Below, piece by piece: positions 24,617-33,830 of a stretch of DNA of 64,000 nucleotides. Positions within the stretch are counted from its first letter, which is position 1; each line of letters starts with the position of its first letter. Under the pieces are notes generated by a model. The model was not told the DNA's origin, made no database searches, and worked only from the letters and a program-made list of their open reading frames with translations. The translations under genes and the position numbers were made by a program. Source of the stretch: Adlercreutzia murintestinalis. GTDB lineage: Bacteria > Actinomycetota > Coriobacteriia > Coriobacteriales > Eggerthellaceae. The stretch covers positions 1-64,000 of the forward strand of contig NZ_CALPCC010000012.1 of the NCBI RefSeq assembly GCF_943192905.1, written 5' to 3'.

Positions 24617-24766
24617 CTAGCGAGTCTCGCGATGTACCGTATGGTGCTGGCACCATTTGCAGTACTTCTTGAACTCAAGGCGCTCGGGATTATTCTGCTT
24701 GTTCTTCGTGGTCGTGTAGTTACGGCGCTTGCAATCCGTGCACGCCATGGTGACCAACGTTCGCAT
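24617..24766 (-). CDS. rpmG: Ribosomal protein L33
   Basis: A 49-aa frame starting at the ATG 24766 behind AAAGGAG. It reads [17 protein letters not shown]... and ends [14 protein letters not shown]: the zinc-binding form of L33 with cysteines at 9, 12, 36 and 39. Standard position between tuf and tRNA-Trp/secE. Confidence 0.95.
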   Translation of the reverse strand: MRTLVTMACTDCKRRNYTTTKNKQNNPERLEFKKYCKWCQHHTVHRETR

Positions 24767-24830
24767 GAATACTCCTTTTACGCAAATTGTATCGCAAGCT
24801 TGCGATCATACACATGAATTGCGGTGACAC

Positions 24831-24860
24831 AGGGGCCGCCTTCCTTCGACGGCGACCCCT
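24831..24860 (-). terminator. Hairpin after tuf
   Basis: Minus strand AGGGGTCGCC and GGCGGCCCCT form a 10-bp stem with one G-U pair and a 10-base loop, 18 bp past the tuf stop. There is no T run, so it may act as a 3' stabiliser or a partial terminator before rpmG. Confidence 0.5.
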
Positions 24861-24877
24861 GATCGTGTACAGCGTTG

Positions 24878-26080
<1,203 letters not shown>

Positions 26081-26149
26081 GTATTTCCCTCCTTGTGGAA
26101 AAATCTGTCTTTCATACGAACGCGCCCCTTGCGGGACGCGGATTTTCTC

Positions 26150-26226
26150 TGGTAGCGGTGACTGGATTTGAACCAGTGACGCCACGGGTATGAACCGTGT
26201 GCTCTGACCAACTGAGCTACACCGCC
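26150..26226 (-). tRNA. tRNA-Met (CAT), elongator type
   Basis: Starts GGCGGTGTAGCTCAGTTGG, anticodon loop TTCATAC in a CACGG/CCGTG stem, T loop TTCAAAT and encoded CCA. A fully paired first base pair (G-C) indicates elongator rather than initiator tRNA. Confidence 0.95.
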
Positions 26227-26229
26227 GAA

Positions 26230-26305
26230 TGGAGCCTGCGACCGGACTTGAACCGGTGACCTCTTCGTTACCAACGAAGTGCTCTACCGACTGAGCTACA
26301 CAGGC
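26230..26305 (-). tRNA. tRNA-Thr (GGT)
   Basis: GCCTGTG/CGCAGGC acceptor, anticodon stem-loop CTTCG-TTGGTAA-CGAAG giving anticodon GGT, T arm ending with encoded CCA. Only 3 bp separate it from tRNA-Met. Confidence 0.96.
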
Positions 26306-26440
26306 GATTTGATCGCATCCATCTACGTCTGCTGCTGCGTCAGGGCTTTCGTCGTCTGTTCGGTCACGACCGCAAGGTCGCTCCCTCGCATCCGCTCTGC
26401 CCTTCCTTGCATCATACGCATCTGAATGGCTCAAAAAAAA

Positions 26441-26525
26441 TGGTGGGCGCGCTAGGATTCGAACCTAGGTAGGCAGAGCCAACGGGTTTACAGCCCGTCC
26501 CCTTTAACCACTCGGGCACACGCCC
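26441..26525 (-). tRNA. tRNA-Tyr (GTA)
   Basis: A class II tRNA of 85 nt with a long variable arm, starting GGGCGTGTGCCCGAGTGG, anticodon GTA in CTGTAAA, and encoded CCA. First gene of the tRNA-tuf transcript. Confidence 0.96.
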
Positions 26526-26560
26526 ATTCTGAACCTGCACAGCATGCCCTCTGGCTGCCG

Positions 26561-26678
26561 TGCTATTCAAAATAGCAAATGAAAATTCATGTGTAATTTT
26601 CAAGCTGCCGCTCGACAAAAGCCCCCGGTGGGACTTAGCAAGCGAATGAATAATACGTGAGCAAAGTACGAGTGTCAA
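26561..26678 (-). promoter_or_regulatory. tRNA-tuf promoter and structured leader
   Basis: Strong promoter on the minus strand: TTGACA (26678-26673), 17-bp spacer, TATTAT (26655-26650). Just after the start point comes a terminator-like hairpin AAGTCCC-ACCG-GGGGCTT with TTTT (26636-26615), then an inverted repeat TGAAAATT...AATTTTCA (26602-26580) and a second one TGCTATT-TTG-AATAGCA (26577-26561), before tRNA-Tyr. The rest of the 26526-26855 gap shows no gene. Confidence 0.6.
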
Positions 26679-26855
26679 GCAATAACACGGGTCGGGGCGT
26701 ATCCATATCGGCGGTTGCATCTTTTCTCTACAAAATCGGCCCGATCGCAAACCGAATGCCTACGACCACGTCCTTGCTGATCGCTTTCTCGTTGGTTTCT
26801 GATCGCCAACGCGCGACTACGGAAGGTGCGAACTCAAGCACCTGGACCAGGCATG

Positions 26856-26890
26856 AAAAAGCCCGCCGAGCATGCAGCAGGGCGGGCTTT
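26856..26890 (-). terminator. Terminator after the first NlpC/P60 gene
   Basis: Minus strand AAAGCCCGCC, 14-base loop, GGCGGGCTTTTT: a 10-bp stem followed by a T run, 44 bp past the stop codon. Confidence 0.85.
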
Positions 26891-26933
26891 CGGAACGCAT
26901 CAGATACTATGCACCTTCATGGCGCAGTGCGCG

Positions 26934-28043
26934 CTACCCCGTGTAGCGCTTGAAGACCATGCCAGAATCCACCGCGCGCGGACCCACCACGCCATAGCGC
27001 GAACCGCGAGCATCGATCATCTGGCCGTTGCCCACATACAGACCCACGTGGCTGCTCTTCCAGCAGATATCGCCCGGCTGCGGATCGGATACCACCGGGA
27101 AGCGAGACCCTACCATCGCATAGGTGCTCGAGATAACGCGCCCGTACTGTCCGGTCAGACAGTAGCTGACCAAACCCGAGCAGTCGAACGCATTCGGGCC
27201 GCCAGCGCCCCACACATAGGGCTTGCCCAGATGCTCGTATGCACGCGCGACCGCACCGCTGACACTACCCGCCTGCACGGCGTTGTTGTTATAGTTTCCG
27301 CCGCCGCTGCTGCCGCCGCTGCTGCTGCCGCCGCCGTAATGACCGGTCGACTGCTGCTGGCGTACCGCTGCTGCCGCCGCTGCTGCCGCCGCGCGCTCGC
27401 GCGCCTCTTCCTCTTGGCGCATGAGCTCCTGCACTTCGGCATTCAAGGAGTCGTAGAGGCTCTGATACTGGTTGACGAGCGTCTCAGCCTCGGCCTTGGT
27501 GGCCGCTGCCTGTTCGGCTGCCTCCTTGGCAGCCTGCTCCTGCTCTTCCAGCACGGCCTTCTCGGCTTCCACTTCGGCCTTCAAGTCCTTGGTCTGCTGA
27601 ACCATGGCCGAATCGTTCTCATTCATGTTGTTCAGCACGTCCCAGTTGGTGGTGAATGCCTGGAAACTGGTCGCGCCGAGCAACAGGTCGATGAACGTGG
27701 ACGAACCGGTGCGGTACATGCTGCGCGCACGCGTGCTGAGCTGCTCTTGCAGTCCGCTGATCTGCTCGTTGACCTCAGCGATGCGATTCTCAGCTTCAGC
27801 CACCCGCTCTTCGGCTTGCTGCTGCGTCTCGAGCGCGGTGTAATACTCGTCAGATGCCACATCCAGCTTCTCTTGCATGGAGTTGAGATTATCGAGCGCC
27901 GTTTGCGCTTCGATCTTCTTCTGCGCCGAGGTAACGGCGAAGGCATCGAGCGGATCTGCCCCTACAAGGCAGGTGGCAGCGCCTGCGGCCAGGGCGGTGC
28001 CTACGAAAGCGCGTCTGCTGAGTGCGTTGGTCTGCTCGCTCAT
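26934..28043 (-). CDS. Tat-exported NlpC/P60 peptidase with coiled coil, copy 1
   Basis: A 369-aa protein. The start ATG 28043 follows GAGGAGGG and opens a Tat signal (SRRAFVGTALAAGAATCLVG). Residues 40-230 are a long coiled coil with Ala/Glu/Gln repeats (CwlO/RipA-like), then a Gly/Ser/Asn linker, then an NlpC/P60 domain with catalytic Cys in NAFDCSGLVSYC and His in SSHVGLYVGNGQ. It should cut peptidoglycan stem peptides at septum or wall, with the coiled coil holding it inactive or at a partner. The next minus-strand gene is a close paralogue, so the pair is a tandem duplication. Confidence 0.85.
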   Translation of the reverse strand: MSEQTNALSRRAFVGTALAAGAATCLVGADPLDAFAVTSAQKKIEAQTALDNLNSMQEKLDVASDEYYTALETQQQAEERVAEAENRIAEVNEQISGLQEQLSTRARSMYRTGSSTFIDLLLGATSFQAFTTNWDVLNNMNENDSAMVQQTKDLKAEVEAEKAVLEEQEQAAKEAAEQAAATKAEAETLVNQYQSLYDSLNAEVQELMRQEEEARERAAAAAAAAAVRQQQSTGHYGGGSSSGGSSGGGNYNNNAVQAGSVSGAVARAYEHLGKPYVWGAGGPNAFDCSGLVSYCLTGQYGRVISSTYAMVGSRFPVVSDPQPGDICWKSSHVGLYVGNGQMIDARGSRYGVVGPRAVDSGMVFKRYTG

Positions 28044-28200
28044 AAGTTGGTAGCCCTCCTCGATCGAGCAATCGTGTCGTTGTGCAAACAAATGAGCGAC
28101 GATAGTATCATTGCAGCAACGCGCGAGACGTGCGCTCCACAACTTCTCCAACCGCTGCGCATAACTTCTGCATCGAACGTTCACCCCGTGTACGGGCATG

Positions 28201-28230
28201 AAAAAAGCCCACCGCACGTGCGATGGGCCT
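28201..28230 (-). terminator. Terminator after the second NlpC/P60 gene
   Basis: Minus strand GCCCATCGCAC/GTGCGGTGGGC stem (11 bp, one G-U pair) followed directly by TTTTTT, 24 bp beyond the stop. Confidence 0.85.
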
Positions 28231-28253
28231 TGCCTACACTCTATGTTGTTGCT

Positions 28254-29339
28254 CTAGTAGCGCACGTACACCATATCGGAGGTAACACCACCATAACGAA
28301 CCACATCGCCCGTGCGGGGAGCGTGGATCATCTGGCCACCGCCCACATAAATGCCGCAATGCTGACGCGAGTTGTTGTGCACCACGCACACATCGCCAGG
28401 CTGCGGGTTGGACACGCGCGGCCAGCTGATGTAGTCAGCCGTTGACCAACGGCGCCCGAAGCTGCCCGTCAAGCAATAGCTCACCAGACCCGAGCAGTCG
28501 AACGTATGAGGACCAGCGGCGCCGTACTCGTACGGAATGCCCAAGCAGCCCTGCGCGCGGCTCACCGCGTCGTAGCCAGCGGTAGGCACCTTGCTATCGT
28601 TATAGGAAGGCTTGCTGCTTCCACCGCCGCTCGTGCCACCACCACTGGTGGTACCCGAGGAAATAGCAGCCTGCGCGGCTGCCGCCTGAGCGGCTTCGCG
28701 AGCAGCCTCTTCTTCAGCCAGAAGTTGCTCAACCTCAGCAGAGAGGGAATCGTAGACGGCCTGCTGCTGCGCAACTACCGATTCCGCCTCGTTCTTCTTG
28801 GTCTCGGCCTGCTGCGCTGCTGCTTCGGCTGCTGCCTGCTGCTCTTCCAGCACGACCTTCTGCTCTTCCACTTCCGCCTTGAGGTCCTTGGTCTGCTGGA
28901 CCATCTCAGCGTCGCTCTCGTTCATGTTGTTCAGCACACCCCAGTTGGTGGTGAACGCCTGGAACGTGGTAGCGCCCAAGAGCAGGTCGATGAACGTGGA
29001 TGAACCGGTGCGATACATGCTGCGCGCGCGCACGCCCAGCTGCTCTTGCAGGCCACCGATCTGTTCGGTTGCCTCATCGATGCGGTTCTGCGCTTCGTCA
29101 ACGCGGCCTTCAGCCTCTTCCTGCGCGTCTAATGCGTTGTAGTATTCGTTCGTAGCTACTTCCAGCTTGTCCTGCATGGAATTGAGACTATCGAGCGCTG
29201 CTTGCGCCTCGGCCTTCTTCTGGTCGGACGGGGCGGCAAGAGCAGGAAGCGGATCGGCTGAGATCAGGCACGCGGCACCTGCCATGGCAGCGGTACCCAC
29301 GAAGGCGCGTCTGCTGAGTGCGATGGTATGCTCGCTCAT
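28254..29339 (-). CDS. Tat-exported NlpC/P60 peptidase with coiled coil, copy 2
   Basis: A 361-aa paralogue of the neighbouring gene: Tat signal SRRAFVGTAAMAGAACLISA, nearly the same coiled coil (MYRTGSSTFIDLLLGAT shared exactly), Ser/Gly linker, NlpC/P60 domain with HTFDCSGLVSYC and QHCGIYVGGGQMIHA. The two catalytic domains differ more than the coiled coils (for example around the catalytic His), suggesting different substrates or partners. RBS GGAGGAGGAA. Each copy has its own terminator, so they are transcribed separately. Confidence 0.85.
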   Translation of the reverse strand: MSEHTIALSRRAFVGTAAMAGAACLISADPLPALAAPSDQKKAEAQAALDSLNSMQDKLEVATNEYYNALDAQEEAEGRVDEAQNRIDEATEQIGGLQEQLGVRARSMYRTGSSTFIDLLLGATTFQAFTTNWGVLNNMNESDAEMVQQTKDLKAEVEEQKVVLEEQQAAAEAAAQQAETKKNEAESVVAQQQAVYDSLSAEVEQLLAEEEAAREAAQAAAAQAAISSGTTSGGGTSGGGSSKPSYNDSKVPTAGYDAVSRAQGCLGIPYEYGAAGPHTFDCSGLVSYCLTGSFGRRWSTADYISWPRVSNPQPGDVCVVHNNSRQHCGIYVGGGQMIHAPRTGDVVRYGGVTSDMVYVRY

Positions 29340-29443
29340 AAGTTGAGGTTCCTCCTCCTTCGAGCAAGTTGTGTGTTCGGCAAACATTCGCACTATGATA
29401 GCACGCTGCGCAAAAATGGCAACCGGGCCACGCGAGCCGCGCC

Positions 29444-31075
29444 CTACTCCCCTACTGCCTCGGCCGCAGCCTTCTCGACCGCCACCGAAGTCTGCGCCGC
29501 CTGCTCTTCGAGCGCTGGGTCGTCATCCATATAGTGATCGAACTCGTAGAGCACCTCTGCGGGCGGCTCAGGCGTCAACAGCGATACCACCACGATGCAC
29601 AGCAGGCTGATCAAGAACGCTGGCAGCAGTTCGTAGATGCCGAAGATGCCACCGAGAGGCGTGAGGAAGTTATGCCACACCAGCACGCTCACGGTGCCCG
29701 CCAGCATACCGGCGATGGCGCCTTGCTTGGTGAGGCGGCGCCAGTACAGACTGCACAACGTGAGCGGCCCGAAGCTGGCACCGAGGCCCGCCCAGGCGTA
29801 GCTCACCACGAAGAAGATGACCGAATTCTCGTCAGCGGCAACGAAGATGCCCAGCAGGAACACCACGATCAGCGTGATGCGCGCCACGATCATGACTTGC
29901 GCGTCGGTAGCATCCTTCTTGATGACGCCGCGGAAGATGTTCTCGGCAACGCTTGAACCCGCGATCAAGAGATAGCTGCTCGACGAGGACATGCTGGCGG
30001 CCAGAATGCCGGAGACCACCACGCCGCACATGAACGAAGGCAGCATGATCTGAGACAACACGATGAACACGTTCTCTGCCGCGCTGTTGGTAGCGAACGC
30101 CGTGGGGATGACCGCGCGACCCACCAAGCCGATGCAGATGGCGCAGAACAGCGACACCACCACCCACGTGACCGCGATGACGCGGCTGCGCTTGATCTCG
30201 TCGGCGCTGCGGATGCCCAAGAAGCGCACCAGCACCTGCGGCATGCCGAAATACCCCAAGCCCCATGCCAGCATGGAGATGATGGAGAGCAGCCCATACT
30301 CGGCCGGCATATCGAAGACCGGTGCGTTGTCGTTCATGATCTGAAGGCCATCTTCGCCAAGCACGGGCACGGCGATCTCCACGCCTGAGAGGAACCCGGG
30401 GATATTCTGGAGGAACGCTGCGACGTTCTCCACGCCGCCGCCCATGGCGATAGAGCCCACCAACACGACGATCAGCGCGAAGAACATGAGGCAGCCCTGC
30501 ACGAAGTCGGTGGCTACCACGGAGAGGTATCCGCCGATGAGCGTGTAGAGAAACACGATGATGGCGCCCAGGCACATCATGGGCAGGTAGTCGAGCCCGA
30601 ACAGCGTGTTGAACAGCTTGCCGCACGTGACGAAGCAGCTGCCGACGTACACGCAGAAGAACACCAAGATGATGAGCGCTGCCACCGTGGATACGATGTT
30701 CTTCGTGTCATGGAAGCGGTTGGAGTAAAACCCTGGCAGCGTGATGGCGTTGCCCGCCACCACCGAATAGCGACGCAGACGGCGCGCAACCAGCTTCCAG
30801 TTGAGATAGGTGCCGATGGCCAGACCGACTGCGGTCCAACCCGCATCGGAAGCGCCGGTGAAATACGCCAAGCCCGGCAGACCCATGAGCAGATAGCCCG
30901 ACATATCGGACGCCTCCGCCGAGAGCGCCGTCAGCCACGGCCCCACTTTGCGACCGCCGATGAAGTATTCGGACGTGGACGAGTTCGAGCGCTTCGCGTA
31001 CACGAAGCCAATGGTGAGCACTACGATGAAGTAGAGCAGCATCGCGAATAATACCCAGAAATCCCCTGTGTTCAT
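29444..31075 (-). CDS. putP: Sodium/proline symporter family transporter
   Basis: A 543-aa SSS-family transporter with about 13 membrane segments: YAKRSNSSTSEYFIGGRKVGPWLTALSAEASDMSGYLLMGLPG is the PutP signature, with Na+-site SSSSSYLLIAGS. Uptake of proline or a similar zwitterion coupled to Na+. The ATG at 31075 is preferred over a TTG 39 bp upstream because the helix begins directly after it. A charged C-terminal tail of about 40 residues follows. Divergent from the aminotransferase with a shared upstream region. Confidence 0.85.
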   Translation of the reverse strand: MNTGDFWVLFAMLLYFIVVLTIGFVYAKRSNSSTSEYFIGGRKVGPWLTALSAEASDMSGYLLMGLPGLAYFTGASDAGWTAVGLAIGTYLNWKLVARRLRRYSVVAGNAITLPGFYSNRFHDTKNIVSTVAALIILVFFCVYVGSCFVTCGKLFNTLFGLDYLPMMCLGAIIVFLYTLIGGYLSVVATDFVQGCLMFFALIVVLVGSIAMGGGVENVAAFLQNIPGFLSGVEIAVPVLGEDGLQIMNDNAPVFDMPAEYGLLSIISMLAWGLGYFGMPQVLVRFLGIRSADEIKRSRVIAVTWVVVSLFCAICIGLVGRAVIPTAFATNSAAENVFIVLSQIMLPSFMCGVVVSGILAASMSSSSSYLLIAGSSVAENIFRGVIKKDATDAQVMIVARITLIVVFLLGIFVAADENSVIFFVVSYAWAGLGASFGPLTLCSLYWRRLTKQGAIAGMLAGTVSVLVWHNFLTPLGGIFGIYELLPAFLISLLCIVVVSLLTPEPPAEVLYEFDHYMDDDPALEEQAAQTSVAVEKAAAEAVGE

Positions 31076-31194
31076 CTTGTTTCTTTCCTTCTTTATTGCT
31101 GGAATGCCGCTCAAGCGCGGCCTTCGCGATTATACTTTATCCGAGTAAAGCGCAACGAGCCTATCGGCCAACGCATCCACGAGAAGGGACGCTC

Positions 31195-32478
31195 ATGCGG
31201 TATGAGGACATGACAGCACAGCAGCGGGAAGCGGAGCTGGCGCATCAGCGGCAGGTCTTCGACGAGTTCAAGGCCGCCGGATTGGCGCTCGATATGTCGC
31301 GCGGGAAGCCGTGCGCCGAACAGCTGGATCTGTCAACGCCGATGCTGAGCCTGCTGCAGAGCGCCGAGGATTGCTTCGATGCGGCGGGGCTCGATTGTCG
31401 CAACTACGGCGTGATCGACGGCATTCCCGAAGCGAAGCAGCTGATGGCCCACCTGCTCGATGACGAGCCGGACAACGTGTTCGTGTTCGGCAATGCGAGC
31501 CTGACCGCCATGCATGATGCCATCGCGCGGTGCTTGGACTACGGGTGCCTGGGCAGCCGCCCATGGGCAAGCTACGATCAGGTGAGCTTCATCTGCCCGG
31601 TGCCGGGCTACGACCGGCATTTCGCCATCTTGGAGCAGTTCGGCATCAAGATGCTGCCGGTGACGCTTGGGCCAGACGGCCCCGATATGGATGAGGTGGA
31701 GCGGCTGGTCGCCAGCGACGAGCGCGTGAAGGGCATCTGGTGCGTGCCGAAGTACTCGAACCCCAGCGGCATCACCTATTCCGACGAGGTGGTGCGCAGA
31801 CTGGCGAAGATGCCCTGCGCCGCTGCGGATTTCCGCATCTTCTGGGACAACGCTTACTGCGTGCACCATCTGTGCGCCGAGGTAGAGCGCCAAGACCAGG
31901 TGCTCGATATCGGCATTGCCTGCCAAGAGGCGGGCACGCCCGACCGGTACTTGAAATTCGCGAGCACCTCGAAGATCACCTTCCCTGGTGCTGGTGTGGC
32001 AGCCATGGCGTGCAGCACCGCAAACCTGGCGGAGGCGAAGCGGCTATGCGGTGCGCAGATGATCGGGCACGACAAGCTCAACCAGCTGCGCCACGCGCGC
32101 TTCTTGCCCACCGCCGATGCGCTGGCTGAGCATATGAATCGCCATGCGACCATCCTGCGCCCGAAGTTCCAGCTGGTGCAGGAGAAGCTGCAGGCGGGCT
32201 TGAACGGGCTGGGCATCGCCACGTGGACCGACCCGCACGGCGGGTACTTCGTCTCCTTCGACGGGCTGCCGGGAACCGCCAAGCGCACCGTTGCGCTCGC
32301 GCGCGAGGCTGGCGTGGTGCTGACCGGCGCAGGGGCTACCTGGCCTTACGCCGACGACCCGCAGGATCGCAACATTCGCATCGCACCCACCATGCCGCCG
32401 CTTGAGGATCTTGACCTGGCGCTGGACATCTTCGTGTGCTGCGCGCGCCTGGCTGCCCTTGAGACGCTAGCGGAATAA
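31195..32478 (+). CDS. Aminotransferase, PF12897 (Aminotran_MocR) type
   Basis: A 427-aa PLP enzyme: LDMSRGKPCAEQLDLS at the N-terminus, NYGVIDGIPEAKQLMA, VFVFGNASLTAMHDAI, WCVPKYSNPSGITYS, IFWDNAYCVHH and the PLP lysine in FASTSKITFPGAGVA. This is the putative aminotransferase family often annotated alanine-glyoxylate-like; substrate unknown. The ATG at 31195 is chosen; an in-frame TTG at 31096 would overlap the promoter region of putP. Confidence 0.8.
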   Translation: MRYEDMTAQQREAELAHQRQVFDEFKAAGLALDMSRGKPCAEQLDLSTPMLSLLQSAEDCFDAAGLDCRNYGVIDGIPEAKQLMAHLLDDEPDNVFVFGNASLTAMHDAIARCLDYGCLGSRPWASYDQVSFICPVPGYDRHFAILEQFGIKMLPVTLGPDGPDMDEVERLVASDERVKGIWCVPKYSNPSGITYSDEVVRRLAKMPCAAADFRIFWDNAYCVHHLCAEVERQDQVLDIGIACQEAGTPDRYLKFASTSKITFPGAGVAAMACSTANLAEAKRLCGAQMIGHDKLNQLRHARFLPTADALAEHMNRHATILRPKFQLVQEKLQAGLNGLGIATWTDPHGGYFVSFDGLPGTAKRTVALAREAGVVLTGAGATWPYADDPQDRNIRIAPTMPPLEDLDLALDIFVCCARLAALETLAE

Positions 32479-32565
32479 CGAGAATCAGCGCAGGTTCTCT
32501 CCTTACGCTGGTTCACCATGCATGGTTTTGGCAACTGCCCATATCAACTCTTCGATGCTCAAAAA

Positions 32566-32581
32566 TGTTTCATGTGAAACA
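32566..32581. promoter_or_regulatory. parS-like ParB site 1
   Basis: TGTTTCATGTGAAACA differs by one base from the bacterial parS consensus TGTTTCACGTGAAACA. Lies in the 309-bp gap after the aminotransferase gene. Confidence 0.75.
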
Positions 32582-32623
32582 ATTCAAAACCGGTTGCGGT
32601 TTTCCTTACCGTGCCTCCCAAAA

Positions 32624-32639
32624 TGTTTCACATGAAACA
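32624..32639. promoter_or_regulatory. parS-like ParB site 2
   Basis: TGTTTCACATGAAACA, also one base from the parS consensus and the reverse complement of site 1, 58 bp away centre to centre. The rest of the gap 32479-32787 holds only the yebC terminator. Confidence 0.75.
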
Positions 32640-32704
32640 TTTTAAGCAGTTGCAACGTTTGGGCAACCAGATCTACTGGCGCTCAGGGCTGTGAGGATAC
32701 GTGA

Positions 32705-32734
32705 AAAAGCCCCAGATGCGGATGCATCCAGGGC
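32705..32734 (-). terminator. Terminator after yebC
   Basis: Minus strand GCCCTGGATGC-ATCC-GCATCTGGGGC (two G-U pairs) followed by TTTTT, about 55 bp past the stop. Confidence 0.8.
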
Positions 32735-32787
32735 TTCACGGCATCATGGAGCTTCGGCGACCGTCAGACCGTCCGCCAGCGGAACGA

Positions 32788-33588
32788 TTAATCGTCCAGT
32801 TGCTCGGCGATCTCGTCGGTGATGTCGGCGGTGTGGTAGACGTTCTGGAGGTCTTCCAGCTCTTCGAGCTTGTCCACCAGACGCATGACCTTCTTGGCAT
32901 CGGTCAGCGTGACCTCGGTGGGGTTAGTGGCGATCATGGTGAGCTCGGCGCCCTTGGTCTCCACGCCTTGCTCTTCGAGCGCCTTCTTCACCGCCATCAG
33001 ATCGGATGCACCGGTATAGACCACCCACTCGTCCTCGGCATCCTCGTAGTCATCGCCGCCAGCCTCGGCCACGGCCAGCATGAACTCTTCCTCGTCAGCT
33101 GCCGCGCCGTTGGGGCCAGTGGGGTTCTTCTTGTCGCCGGTCTCCACTTCCTTGGGCACCTGGATCATGCCCTTGCGCTCGAACTGGAACGCCACGCTGC
33201 CACTGGTGCCCAAGCTGCCACCTGCATGGCTGAACGTGGAGCGCACGTCGGCGGCGGTGCGGTTGCGGTTGTCGGTGAGCGCCTCGCAATACACCGCGAT
33301 ACCGGCCGGGCCGTAGCCCTCATACACCACGGTCTCGTAGTTCGCCGCATCCTTGCCCGACCCGAACGCCTTGTCGATGGCGGTCTTGATCTTATCCTTC
33401 GGCAGCGAATAGCCCTTGGCCTTCTCGATAGCTGCTGCCAGCGAAGCGTTGTTGTCAGGGTTGGGATCGCCGCCTTCCTTGGCCGCCACGGTGATGTTGC
33501 GCGACAGTTTGCTGAACAGCGCGGAGCGCTTGGCGTCCTGCGCGGCTTTGCGATGCTTGGTTGTTGCCCATTTGGAATGCCCTGACAT
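32788..33588 (-). CDS. yebC: YebC/PmpR (TACO1-like) protein
   Basis: A 266-aa YebC-family protein: MSGHSKWATTKHRKAAQDAKR, DNNASLAAAIEKAKGYSLPKDKI, YEGYGPAGIAVYCEALTDNRNRT and GGSLGTSGSVAFQFERKG. Family members act in translation of proline-rich stretches or as transcription regulators. Slightly longer than the common 240-250 aa because of an inserted acidic stretch (VETGDKKNPTGPNGAAADEEE). The 33589-33830 stretch upstream holds no gene that I can support. Confidence 0.92.
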   Translation of the reverse strand: MSGHSKWATTKHRKAAQDAKRSALFSKLSRNITVAAKEGGDPNPDNNASLAAAIEKAKGYSLPKDKIKTAIDKAFGSGKDAANYETVVYEGYGPAGIAVYCEALTDNRNRTAADVRSTFSHAGGSLGTSGSVAFQFERKGMIQVPKEVETGDKKNPTGPNGAAADEEEFMLAVAEAGGDDYEDAEDEWVVYTGASDLMAVKKALEEQGVETKGAELTMIATNPTEVTLTDAKKVMRLVDKLEELEDLQNVYHTADITDEIAEQLDD

Positions 33589-33801
33589 ACCTCTGCCTTT
33601 CTATATGGTTTAGTGCCAGAACATGGTAGCACACACCACTTTTGGAAACGGCATACAGGTGAGGAAAGGTCAGCGAGAAACCTTAGATGCGTTTCCCAGT
33701 GCTTCAGATTCGCGTGTTGCGCGGCCGAGCAGCCTTGGGGCTGTGAGGGCAAGCGCAAAAACGTGAAGATGATGTGCTGGGCAACGCCGCAGCGTCGAGC
33801 G

Positions 33802-33830
33802 GTTCCGGCGGACTCGACGCCCGCCGGAAC
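33802..33830 (-). terminator. Hairpin at the end of pyk
   Basis: GTTCCGGCGG/CCGCCGGAAC, a perfect 10-bp stem with a 9-base loop directly after the pyk stop. No T run follows, so it may be a Rho-assisted or 3'-protecting structure. Confidence 0.55.

Noticed and set aside
26081-26434. N-terminal extension of the tuf frame
   Set aside because: It crosses tRNA-Thr and tRNA-Met; the real start has a strong RBS and matches EF-Tu.
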